A stretch of DNA of 64,000 bases from the NCBI RefSeq assembly GCF_000829415.1, contig NZ_AP014637.1, positions 5,411,001 to 5,475,000 on the forward strand, written 5' to 3'. Made by a program: the position numbers and the translations under genes. This stretch comes from Pseudomonas sp. StFLB209 (GTDB lineage Bacteria > Pseudomonadota > Gammaproteobacteria > Pseudomonadales > Pseudomonadaceae). Position 1 is the first letter of the stretch, and each line of letters opens with the position of its first letter. Under the pieces are notes generated by a model. The model was not told the DNA's origin. It was given only the letters and a program-made list of their open reading frames with translations, and did no database searches. This document shows positions 35,712 through 43,022 of this stretch, piece by piece.

Positions 35712-36758
35712 TCAGTTGTCGAAACCGACTTTATCGACCAGTTCACTGGCCTGCTTGCGATACTTGGCCACTTCAGCCACGTTCAGCGTATCGGCTTTCA
35801 ATGGCCCCAATGCAGCGATGACCGGATCGACCGCTACGCCCTCGCGAACCGGGTACTCGTAGTTGGCCTTGGCATACAGCGCCTGAGCGTCTGCCGACAC
35901 CAGGTACTCAAGGAAACTGACCGCGTTATCGCGGTTAGGGGCACTTTTGGCGACCGAAGCGCCGCTGATGTTAACGTGGGTACCGCCATTGGGATTGCTG
36001 GCAAAGGTCGGACGCACGACCTTGATGGCATCGCCCCAGGCGCGGTCTTCGCTGCCCGGCTTGGCGTTTTTCATGTGGCCCACGTAGTAGGCGTTGGCAA
36101 TCCCCAGGTCGCAGATGCCGCCGAGGATGTCGCGCGCGACGTTGCGGTCGCCGCCGGCAGCAGGACGCGCCAGGTTCTTCTTCACCCCTTCGAGCCAGGC
36201 TTGAGTGGCGGGCACGCCGTCATGGGCAATCTTGGCCGCAATCAGCGCGGTGTTGTACGGATGCTGACCGGCGCGGATGCAGACCTTGCCTTGCCACTTA
36301 GGATCGGCCAGCTCTTCATAGGTGAACGAGGTGATCGGCAGATCCTTGTCGGCGTACAGCACCCGATCGCGCATCGACAGCGTGAACCACTGACCATCAG
36401 CGCCGCGCAGGTTGGCCGGGATCACCTGTTCCAGGGTTTTGGACTTGACCGGCTGGGTCACGCCACCTTCGACCAGGTCCATCAGGTTGCCAATGTCGAC
36501 CGTCATCAGCACGTCAGCCGGCGAACGCTCGCCTTCGGCCTTGACCCGCTCCAGCAAGCCCTCAGAAACAAAAATGGTCTTCACCTGCACGCCGCTCTGC
36601 TGGGTGTAGGCATCGAGCAATGGCTGGATCAGCTTGGGCTCACGGGTGGTGTAAAGGTTAAGCTCTTTGGCAAACGCGCTACCCGTCGCGCCCATCGCAG
36701 CCGTGACAGCAAATACGGAGGCTGCGAGTTTTAGCACTGGGAACTTCTTGGACGACAT
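35712..36758 (-). CDS. fbpA: periplasmic ferric-iron binding protein
   Basis: This is the substrate-binding protein of the iron transporter. The 348 residues include a signal peptide of about 26 (LKLAASVFAVTAAMGATGSA, cut before KELNLYTT). ELNLYTTREPKLIQPLLDAY and ANAYYVGHMKNA are typical of FbpA/HitA; the paired tyrosines there are iron ligands in the family. Two cysteines (VCIRAG and GICDLG) may form a disulfide. AGGAA precedes the ATG at 36758. It is the first gene of the transporter operon, with a Fur-box-like site about 120 bases upstream and a strong terminator right behind it. Confidence 0.9.
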   Translation of the reverse strand: MSSKKFPVLKLAASVFAVTAAMGATGSAFAKELNLYTTREPKLIQPLLDAYTQQSGVQVKTIFVSEGLLERVKAEGERSPADVLMTVDIGNLMDLVEGGVTQPVKSKTLEQVIPANLRGADGQWFTLSMRDRVLYADKDLPITSFTYEELADPKWQGKVCIRAGQHPYNTALIAAKIAHDGVPATQAWLEGVKKNLARPAAGGDRNVARDILGGICDLGIANAYYVGHMKNAKPGSEDRAWGDAIKVVRPTFASNPNGGTHVNISGASVAKSAPNRDNAVSFLEYLVSADAQALYAKANYEYPVREGVAVDPVIAALGPLKADTLNVAEVAKYRKQASELVDKVGFDN

Positions 36759-36876
36759 TTTTATTTCCTTTTGTATGAAGTCTGAAACGCGTGGCATCCG
36801 CTGGCAGCGTCCGGTATGAGGCGCGTGCTGACAGGCTCCTGGCCCCCTCAAAAGGTTCGCCCGGATCGTTTTAAGA

Positions 36877-36895
36877 GCAAATTATAAGCATTAGC
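36877..36895 (-). promoter_or_regulatory. putative Fur box (with TATAAT) upstream of fbpA
   Basis: GCAAATTATAAGCATTAGC matches 14 of 19 positions of the Fur consensus GATAATGATAATCATTATC by my count. On the minus strand it contains TATAAT at 36888-36883, so repressor binding would cover a -10 element. It is 119 bases before the ATG. The rest of the 307-base gap between fbpA and oprF holds only the oprF terminator. Confidence 0.5.
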
Positions 36896-36981
36896 GGTTC
36901 AACCCACGGCTGGCGAATGTGTGTCAATTCATGAGTGGCTAGGCGCAACAAGCGCTTTGGCGATGAGGCTGGAAATAAGGA

Positions 36982-37025
36982 CAAAAAAAATGCCCCGAAC
37001 CTTACGGTCCGGGGCATTTTTTTGA
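36982..37025 (-). terminator. strong Rho-independent terminator of oprF (bidirectional shape)
   Basis: AATGCCCCGAACC (36989-37001), loop TTAC, GGTCCGGGGCATT (37006-37018), with one mismatch, T7 on one side and A8 on the other. On the minus strand it ends in a run of eight T after the oprF gene. Confidence 0.92.
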
Positions 37026-37065
37026 ACCAGGCTGCCAGGCAGCCGGTCCGGTAGAGGTCAGGCTA

Positions 37066-38103
37066 TTACTTGGCCTGGGCTTCTACTTGAGCTTCTACGC
37101 GACGGTTGACTGCACGGCCAGACTCGGTGGCGTTGTCAGCAACAGGGCGCGATTCACCGTAACCAACGGACTGAACGCGGTTAGCGCCAACACCGTACTG
37201 GTTGACCAGGACCTGTTTAACAGCGCCAGCGCGACGCTCGGACAGTTTCTGGTTGTAAGCGTCAGTACCAACGGAGTCGGTGTGACCTTCAACAGTTGTG
37301 GTGGTTTGTGGGTACTGCTGCATGAAGTCAGCCAGGTTCTTGATGTCGCCGTAGCTGTCAGGCTTGACAACCGACTTGTCGAAGTCGAACTTCACGTCCA
37401 GCTCAACGCGAACGACTTCGGCAACAGCCGGGCAGCCATCAGCGTCAACAGTAACGTTGGCAGGAGTGTCTGGGCACTTGTCGACGTTGTCGCAAACGCC
37501 GTCGTTGTCGCTGTCGGAGCAGACTTCAGCAACTGGTGCTGGAGCAGGTGCTGCGGCTGGCTTGCTGCCGCCACCGAAGTTCACACCGATACCGACGCTT
37601 GGTGCCCACTCGGTGTCACCCTGGTCGATGTTGTACTGAGCTTCAACGCCGGCACGGGCGTAGAAGTTGTCAGTGAAGTACAGCTTGGCACCAGCGCCCA
37701 GGTTGGCGAAGGTGGAGCCGTTACGACCACCACGGCCGGTCTGGCCGATGCTCTGGTCGGAGAAACCTGCCGAAACGTAAGGACGCAGCATGTCGCCAGG
37801 GTTGTTGAAGTGGTACAGAGCGTCCAGGGCGGTGTTGGAGCCCTTGATGTTCTTGCCATCTTCGCCACGAACGTTGTGAACTTCGTCGTAGCCCAGACGC
37901 AGTTCAACGTCGTCGGTCAGGAAGTAACCGATCGAGCCGCCGAACAGGTTGCCGTCATTTTTGAAGTCACGCTGGCTGTCGTAATATTCTTTTTTGGCAA
38001 AGCCTTCGATTTCGACTGCGCCTTGACCCTGTGCCAGCGCGCCGAACGAAGTTGCGGCAACGATAGTACCAATGGCCAAGCCCAAGGTGTTTTTCAGTTT
38101 CAT
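37066..38103 (-). CDS. oprF: major outer-membrane porin OprF (OmpA family)
   Basis: OprF is the main structural porin of Pseudomonas, linking the outer membrane to peptidoglycan. The 345 residues comprise a signal peptide (about 1-24, ATSFGALAQG), an N-terminal eight-strand barrel (about 25-175), a Pro-Ala linker (AAAPAPAPVAEVC), a short calcium-type repeat with cysteines (SDSDNDGVCDNVDKCPDTPA) and the C-terminal OmpA domain (about 225-340; FDFDKSVVKPDSYGDIKNLA, TVEGHTDSVGTDAYNQKLSE). It is transcribed behind sigX and ends in a strong terminator. Confidence 0.97.
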   Translation of the reverse strand: MKLKNTLGLAIGTIVAATSFGALAQGQGAVEIEGFAKKEYYDSQRDFKNDGNLFGGSIGYFLTDDVELRLGYDEVHNVRGEDGKNIKGSNTALDALYHFNNPGDMLRPYVSAGFSDQSIGQTGRGGRNGSTFANLGAGAKLYFTDNFYARAGVEAQYNIDQGDTEWAPSVGIGVNFGGGSKPAAAPAPAPVAEVCSDSDNDGVCDNVDKCPDTPANVTVDADGCPAVAEVVRVELDVKFDFDKSVVKPDSYGDIKNLADFMQQYPQTTTTVEGHTDSVGTDAYNQKLSERRAGAVKQVLVNQYGVGANRVQSVGYGESRPVADNATESGRAVNRRVEAQVEAQAK

Positions 38104-38211
38104 CCGTTAAATCCCCATCTGGTGATGTGTGAAGCGACCCCATAAAATCGGGGACAATTCGTAGGCAAGTCTATCAGAACATGCCGGTTTGTTAGAGGTA
38201 TTTGCGCCGGG

Positions 38212-38802
38212 TTAAGTTTCGGCAATACCTGCAAATTTTTCACGAAGCTTATCCAAAGCCCGCTTGTAGCGCATTTTCGTTGCGCTCAAGCCCATGTGCA
38301 TGATGTCTGCGATCTCCTGGAATTCCAGCTCTGCGACAAAGCGCAGCACCAGAATTTCCCGATCGATCGGGTTGACGTGCACAAGCCAGCGATCGAGCCC
38401 GCCCTTTTCTTCGGTCTTCGGCGTCTTGTCTTCCGACGCTTCCTCGACCGGGTCCAGGCTCAAGGCGTCCATCAAGCGACGCTTACGCCGTTCCTTGCGG
38501 TACTGAGTGATGCATTCGTTATAGGTGATGCTGTAGAGCCAGGTTTTGAATTTCGATTTACCTTCGAAATTTTTCAAGCCATACAACACCTTAAGCATCA
38601 CCTCCTGACAGACATCGTCCGCGTCGCGATCGTTCCCTAAATATCGTGCGCATACGTTAAAAAGTGTCCGCTGGTAGCGACGCATCAGTTCTTCGTAGGC
38701 TCGCGTCACGTGAAACAGTTCATCATGGGCGCGCGCGACCAGCTCCTCGTCGGAGAGATCCCGTGGTTCATAGCGCAGCGATAGCGGAGAGGGTGTATTC
38801 AA
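38212..38802 (-). CDS. sigX: ECF sigma factor SigX
   Basis: SigX controls cell-envelope, fatty-acid and oprF expression in Pseudomonas. The 196 residues have sigma-2 (HVTRAYEELMRRYQRTLFNV, DADDVCQEVMLKVLYGLKNF), a linker rich in Glu/Lys (VEEASEDKTPKTEEKGG) and sigma-4 (LVLRFVAELEFQEIADIMHM, GLSATKMRYKRALDKLREK). Its position immediately upstream of oprF and downstream of cmpX is the conserved Pseudomonas arrangement. No separate anti-sigma gene is next to it; membrane state sensing through cfrX/cmpX has been proposed for the family. Confidence 0.96.
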   Translation of the reverse strand: MNTPSPLSLRYEPRDLSDEELVARAHDELFHVTRAYEELMRRYQRTLFNVCARYLGNDRDADDVCQEVMLKVLYGLKNFEGKSKFKTWLYSITYNECITQYRKERRKRRLMDALSLDPVEEASEDKTPKTEEKGGLDRWLVHVNPIDREILVLRFVAELEFQEIADIMHMGLSATKMRYKRALDKLREKFAGIAET

Positions 38803-38893
38803 AACGAGTCGTGCCGACAGTCAGGTCATAGGCCGCCATCGCCTGCGCAGGTGCAGACGATTTTTGGGCGGCACATATTAGCAAATCAGCCGC

Positions 38894-39718
38894 TTAACGG
38901 CTGCTTACTCGTTGTTCAAGAAGAATACGGTTGGAGAACGACACCAGCTCGCCATCATCGGTCAGCAGGGTAGTTTTCGCGGTGCCGATTTCCTCGATTT
39001 GCCCCTCGATATCGCCGACCTGAATGAACTGGCCAACCTGATAGAGCTCACGCACATAGATACCCGCCAGGATCTGCCCGGCGATTTCCCGGCTGCCCAG
39101 GCCCATCGCCAATGCTACCGCCAGACCCACCGTGATCAACACAATGACAATCACGTGGTTGAGCAGGTCGGTTTTCACTTCCAACTGACTGATGGCAACC
39201 GAGATACTGATGATGATCACCAGACCCTGGGCAACGCGTCCCAGCCCTGCAGCATAGTCGACACCTACGCCTTCTGCTGCGCCACGTACCAGACCATTGG
39301 CCAATTGTGCCAATAAAACCCCTACCAGCAGCACCAATGCTGCGCCAAATACCTTCGGCAGGTACAGCGCAAGCATGTCCAGTGTCGCGGAAACCCGCTG
39401 CAGGCCCAGCGATTCTGCAGCCGAAACCAGAAAAATCAACAGGACGAACCAGTAGACGATTTTGCCGATCAGGGTCGAAATCGGCACTTTTACGCCGGCC
39501 CGGCTGATCAGCTTGGTCAGCCCGGTGCCGCCCATCAGGCGATCCAGACCCAACTTGGCCAGCAGCCGTGACAGTAGCGCGTCCAGCAGTTTGGCAACCA
39601 CAAAGCCCAACAGCACGACAACCAGCGCGCCGAACAGGTTAGGTATGAAGTTAGCAATTTTGGTCCACAACGCAGTCATTGCGGTCACGAGACTCTGGGT
39701 CCAGAGATCCAATTCCAT
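38894..39718 (-). CDS. cmpX: small mechanosensitive channel family protein CmpX
   Basis: This inner-membrane protein has 274 residues and several membrane segments (FGALVVVLLGFVVAKLLDAL; IVYWFVLLIFLVSAAESL; VFGAALVLLVGVLLAQLANG; VIVIVLITVGLAVALAMGLG). It ends in a soluble MscS-like beta domain (LYQVGQFIQVGDIEGQIEEI, LVSFSNRILLEQ). CmpX is conserved next to sigX and affects membrane homeostasis in pseudomonads. The ATG at 39718 (MELDLWTQSL) is preferred to an in-frame TTG at 39724 that overlaps the cfrX stop. Confidence 0.92.
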   Translation of the reverse strand: MELDLWTQSLVTAMTALWTKIANFIPNLFGALVVVLLGFVVAKLLDALLSRLLAKLGLDRLMGGTGLTKLISRAGVKVPISTLIGKIVYWFVLLIFLVSAAESLGLQRVSATLDMLALYLPKVFGAALVLLVGVLLAQLANGLVRGAAEGVGVDYAAGLGRVAQGLVIIISISVAISQLEVKTDLLNHVIVIVLITVGLAVALAMGLGSREIAGQILAGIYVRELYQVGQFIQVGDIEGQIEEIGTAKTTLLTDDGELVSFSNRILLEQRVSSR

Positions 39719-39720
39719 GT

Positions 39721-39969
39721 TCAATCAGCCTTATCGACAGGGCGAGCATTAGGTTTGGCACGACGCGAAACCGGGGAAACGTGGGCACTGCCGCTGTTCA
39801 CGGCAATCATCATGGCTTGCGTCCAGCGGCCCAGCAGACCGAACAGCACGCCCGCACCGACCTGGCGGTTGGCGGTTTTCAGGACACGGCCCAGACAGGC
39901 ATCGTCGTCGCGCACGGAGGACGACGCCTTGAGCATGTCACGCAGTGATTCTTCGAACGGATCGTGCAT
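39721..39969 (-). CDS. cfrX: small conserved protein CfrX
   Basis: This 82-residue protein is encoded just ahead of cmpX in the conserved cfrX-cmpX-sigX-oprF order. It starts MHDPFEESLRDMLKASSSVR and has one moderately hydrophobic stretch (VGAGVLFGLLGRWTQAMMIA), followed by a basic tail (SRRAKPNARPVDKAD). Function is unknown. The name is by position and by the recognisable N-terminus. ATG at 39969 is chosen over an in-frame upstream codon. The gene ends three bases before the cmpX ATG. Confidence 0.85.
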   Translation of the reverse strand: MHDPFEESLRDMLKASSSVRDDDACLGRVLKTANRQVGAGVLFGLLGRWTQAMMIAVNSGSAHVSPVSRRAKPNARPVDKAD

Positions 39970-40125
39970 CGGACACCTCATCGCAATGTCACACAGAGAC
40001 GAGACCTTGGGTCAACGAGTCACAAACCGCTTGCAGGCCACATCCGGCCGCTGCAACTGGCAACTACCCTACCCCAGGCTTGCTGACCGCCGGCTGTCGG
40101 CAACACCGATATTACCGGCTGCCCG

Positions 40126-41121
40126 TCACAACCAGCGAAGACGCCGGTACAGCCACCACTGCCCCACCGCCAGCGCCACGATCAGTGCGCAGGCAATCAG
40201 AAACCCCTGCGAATTGTCCGCCCCTGGAATGCCACCGACGTTGATGCCGAGCAGGCCGGTCAGAAAACTCAGCGGCAGAAAGATTCCGGTGATCACGCCG
40301 AAGCGGTACATGGTGCGGTTCATCCGCTCGCTCAAACGCCGGTCTTCGGCATCAAGCAGCAGCCCGACGCGCTCGCGGGTCAGCTCCAGTTCTTCAAGAT
40401 AGCGGGTCATGCTGTTGTTCAGCTCGTTCCAGTAGTCGGCATCGCCGTCGACGAACCACGGCAATTTGCTACGCGACAGCTGGCCGAAGATATCCCGCTG
40501 AGGGGCCAGAAAACGCCGCAAACCGGCCGCCCGACGACGAATCTGCAACAATTTGCCATGGTCGGGGTTATAGCACTCGTCGGCGTCGTTCTTTTCTTCT
40601 TCCTCGTCGGTCGCCTCGCTCAGGTCGGTCACCAGGTCCTGCAACTTGTCGGTCATAAACTGCGACAACCACAGAATCAGCTCTGAAGCGGTCCGCGGGC
40701 CACGCCCCTCGAGCAACTGCTCGATCAGTTCGTCCGTGGCCCGTAGCGGTCGCAGACGCAGGGAGATGACCCGCTGAGCCGCCGCAAAAATGCGCACCGA
40801 GACCATGTCTTCCGGTTCAGCGCCTGGATTGAGATTGACCCCGCGCAAAAACAGCAACAACTCCTGATCCGGCAACGACAACAGACGCGGCCGGGTGTTT
40901 TCTTCAAGTAACAGGTTGCAGTTGAACTCCGACAGGCCACTGTCCTGGCGCAACCAGGCGTGGGTCTGCGGATGCCCACGATCCCAGTGCAGCCACAGGC
41001 TTTGTTGCGGTTGTAACTTCAGGTCGTCAAGCTCGGTGCGGGCGATCAGCCGCGCACCACCCTGACCATCCAGCACGAGGGCATGCACCAGCCCCCACTG
41101 CGCGTTGGCTTCATCAAACAT
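40126..41121 (-). CDS. cmaX: CorA/ZntB-family divalent cation channel CmaX
   Basis: This 331-residue protein has a large N-terminal cytoplasmic funnel (about 1-260) with a long acidic helix (LSEATDEEEEKNDADE) and two C-terminal membrane helices (about 270-325). The pore motif is GINVGGIPG in place of the GMN of magnesium CorA, which is the form typical of ZntB-type proteins, so Zn2+ or another ion is more likely than Mg2+ as substrate. It belongs to the same conserved block as cfrX and ppsA. A short gap of 156 bases separates it from cfrX. Confidence 0.88.
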   Translation of the reverse strand: MFDEANAQWGLVHALVLDGQGGARLIARTELDDLKLQPQQSLWLHWDRGHPQTHAWLRQDSGLSEFNCNLLLEENTRPRLLSLPDQELLLFLRGVNLNPGAEPEDMVSVRIFAAAQRVISLRLRPLRATDELIEQLLEGRGPRTASELILWLSQFMTDKLQDLVTDLSEATDEEEEKNDADECYNPDHGKLLQIRRRAAGLRRFLAPQRDIFGQLSRSKLPWFVDGDADYWNELNNSMTRYLEELELTRERVGLLLDAEDRRLSERMNRTMYRFGVITGIFLPLSFLTGLLGINVGGIPGADNSQGFLIACALIVALAVGQWWLYRRLRWL

Positions 41122-41131
41122 GGAGGTTCGC

Positions 41132-41620
41132 TTACTCGGGCATTTGCAAGGCAGAGGCAGAAATGATCACGCCGTTGTTGTCGGCATAGAGATAGTGTCC
41201 TGGGCGGAAGGTCACACCAGCGAAAGTCACCGGCACATCGACATCGCCAACCCCACGACGCGTCGACCTCATCGGATGACTGGCCAGCGCCTGAACACCC
41301 ACGTCGGTCTGGGCAACCACATCGACGTCACGAATACAGCCGTAGATCAGCAAACCTTCCCAGCCGTTTTTGGCCGCCTGCTCGGCGAGCATGTCACCCA
41401 GCAGCGCACAACGCAGCGAGCCACCACCGTCAACCACCATCACCTTGCCTTTGCCATCCTGGGCTACCAGTTCCTTGACCCGCGAGTTGTCCTCAAAGCA
41501 CTTGACGGTGACAATCTGGCCGCCGAACGAATCGCGGCCGCCAAAATTACTGAACATCGGTTCCAGCGCAGTGACCTGTTCAGGGTAGGCATCGCACAGG
41601 TCGGGGGTGATGTAGTGCAT
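41132..41620 (-). CDS. rraA: RraA-family protein (regulator of RNase E activity / 4-hydroxy-4-methyl-2-oxoglutarate aldolase)
   Basis: This 162-residue protein has the RraA fold. It begins [20 protein letters not shown] and contains [20 protein letters not shown] and [20 protein letters not shown], the conserved core with the G-x-x-RD motif of the metal-binding site. Family members inhibit RNase E in E. coli; many have HMG/CHA aldolase activity instead, and the sequence alone does not separate these. AGGAG lies before ATG 41620. Downstream, cmaX starts ten bases after the stop. A MITE-like element lies 30 bases upstream of the start. Confidence 0.85.
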   Translation of the reverse strand: MHYITPDLCDAYPEQVTALEPMFSNFGGRDSFGGQIVTVKCFEDNSRVKELVAQDGKGKVMVVDGGGSLRCALLGDMLAEQAAKNGWEGLLIYGCIRDVDVVAQTDVGVQALASHPMRSTRRGVGDVDVPVTFAGVTFRPGHYLYADNNGVIISASALQMPE

Positions 41621-41650
41621 GGGGTAACTCCTGTCAGTGGAACAGCTATG

Positions 41651-41812
41651 GGCACCTCTAAAAACTACCTGCTGGCTGGGCGCCTGCGGCGTTACGCGCG
41701 CCATCGCTGCTTTAAAAACAGGCTCACAATGCTCATTTACAATCCGTAAACTCCGCTTGCTCGCCTGTTTTTGCCTTACGCTGGCTGCCTCGCCTACGTT
41801 TTTAGAGCCACC
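41651..41812. mobile_element. 162-bp MITE-like element, copy 2 (upstream of rraA)
   Basis: The ends GGCACCTCTAAAAAC and GTTTTTAGAGCCACC are inverted, and the interior matches 35456-35617 at most positions, with the longest identical stretch running through CTGGGCGCCTGCGGCGTTAC. CTAT occurs just outside both ends (41646-41649, 41813-41816) and may be the target duplication. It occupies most of the 273-base gap between rraA and the hydrolase gene, so the rraA promoter either lies in the last 30 bases or was supplied by the element. Confidence 0.75.
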
Positions 41813-41893
41813 CTATCAGGATCAGAGCGGCAAGCTGCCGCCCTGACACGACCGTACCCAGCCGGGTGCGGTTGTGCAAGCGCCGCCAACCTT

Positions 41894-42892
41894 TCAGACC
41901 TGTTGCGCGACCACTTCGTGCCCTGCCACAGGCAACGACTCGCCCACCGGTTGGCGTTGCAGCCACTGCAGCACCTGCGGCCAGACTTGCTCCTGGGCCG
42001 CCTTGCTGACAACCATGCGCACGTGATCGAAGTCTTCCGTGAACCCCTGCTCGCGGCTCAGGCACAGAAACTGCCGCTGCGCTGAACCAAAACGCTCCAG
42101 CAGCAAACGGCAGGCCCAGGGCGGATCCTGATGATCGCCAGCGGCGGCCACGGCCAGCACCGGCACGCGCACCTCAGCCAGGCCGCTCCACCAGTTATTG
42201 TTGCGTTCGCCAAAACGGCCGAACAAGCCGTGCCAGCGCATGCTTTCCAGCGCCACGCCAATTGGCTCATCCTCCGGGCCACGCTTGAAACGTGAACCGG
42301 AAATGTGTTCGAACGGTTTGAGCAGCAGCCTTCCGGACCACTGCACCGGTGGCAGTTTCAGCGGCCAGTAAGTACGGCTGACCTGACTGCCGAACAGCGC
42401 CACCGAGGCCGCACTGTCCTGATCCAGATACTGCCCGCCAAGCGCCGCCGCCAGGGTCGTGCCGCCCAGCGAGTGACCGATCCAGTGCGGTATCTGAGCA
42501 CTGAGTTCCTTGACGAAGCTGGCGATCGCCGGCAGGTCATAGCGGGCGTAATCCGCGACCCGGTTGTAGCGGTAGCGCTGGTTGCGTACCGACAACCCGT
42601 GACCGCGCATTTCCGGAATCCACACATCAAAACCGGCCCGTGCCAGATAAGGCCCAAGACCAACCCCCTTGGGCGAATACCAGAAGCGTCGGTTGGAAAA
42701 GCTGCCATGGAGCAGAATCACCGGTGTGCCCCGCACCTCGGGGCCATCGACCCGCCCCAGCCGGGTCACGACCAGTTCCACACTGGAGTCGGGGCTGTTG
42801 CCCGGTTTGAGCCGATAGACGTCCTCGACCAGATCGCCACGACGCTCGGCGCTCATCAGGGCAACGGGAAAAAGAGAGCTGCTGCTTTGCAT
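41894..42892 (-). CDS. alpha/beta-fold hydrolase (lipase/esterase-like)
   Basis: This 332-residue hydrolase is conserved next to ppsA in Pseudomonas. The fold is shown by PVILLHGSFSNRRFW (oxyanion hole), the nucleophile elbow HWIGHSLGGTTLAAAL (Ser in GHSLGG), an Asp in AVAAAGDHQDPPW and a likely catalytic His near the end (DFDHVRMV). The substrate is unknown. No signal peptide is clear. The start is taken at ATG 42892 (MQSSSSLFPVAL). The upstream open frame includes the ppsA terminator region, and an ATG 12 codons further in is possible. Confidence 0.8.
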   Translation of the reverse strand: MQSSSSLFPVALMSAERRGDLVEDVYRLKPGNSPDSSVELVVTRLGRVDGPEVRGTPVILLHGSFSNRRFWYSPKGVGLGPYLARAGFDVWIPEMRGHGLSVRNQRYRYNRVADYARYDLPAIASFVKELSAQIPHWIGHSLGGTTLAAALGGQYLDQDSAASVALFGSQVSRTYWPLKLPPVQWSGRLLLKPFEHISGSRFKRGPEDEPIGVALESMRWHGLFGRFGERNNNWWSGLAEVRVPVLAVAAAGDHQDPPWACRLLLERFGSAQRQFLCLSREQGFTEDFDHVRMVVSKAAQEQVWPQVLQWLQRQPVGESLPVAGHEVVAQQV

Positions 42893-42936
42893 AATGTTCT
42901 TGATCGGTGAGACAAAATGACGGGAAAAGCGATCGT

Positions 42937-42970
42937 AAAAAAAGGCGGCCTCCGAGAGCACCGCCTTTTC
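42937..42970 (-). terminator. Rho-independent terminator of ppsA
   Basis: AAAAGGCGG (42940-42948) pairs with CCGCCTTTT (42961-42969) around a 12-base loop. On the minus strand the stem is followed by T-rich sequence. It lies 53 bases after the ppsA stop. Confidence 0.85.
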
Positions 42971-43022
42971 CCAACGAGTCCTGAACCAGATAGACGGCTC
43001 AGTGGCTCATCGCATCACATCA

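Noticed and set aside
37087..38145. 352-codon open frame opposite oprF
   Set aside because: Shadow of the certain oprF gene; no ribosome site and no domain.
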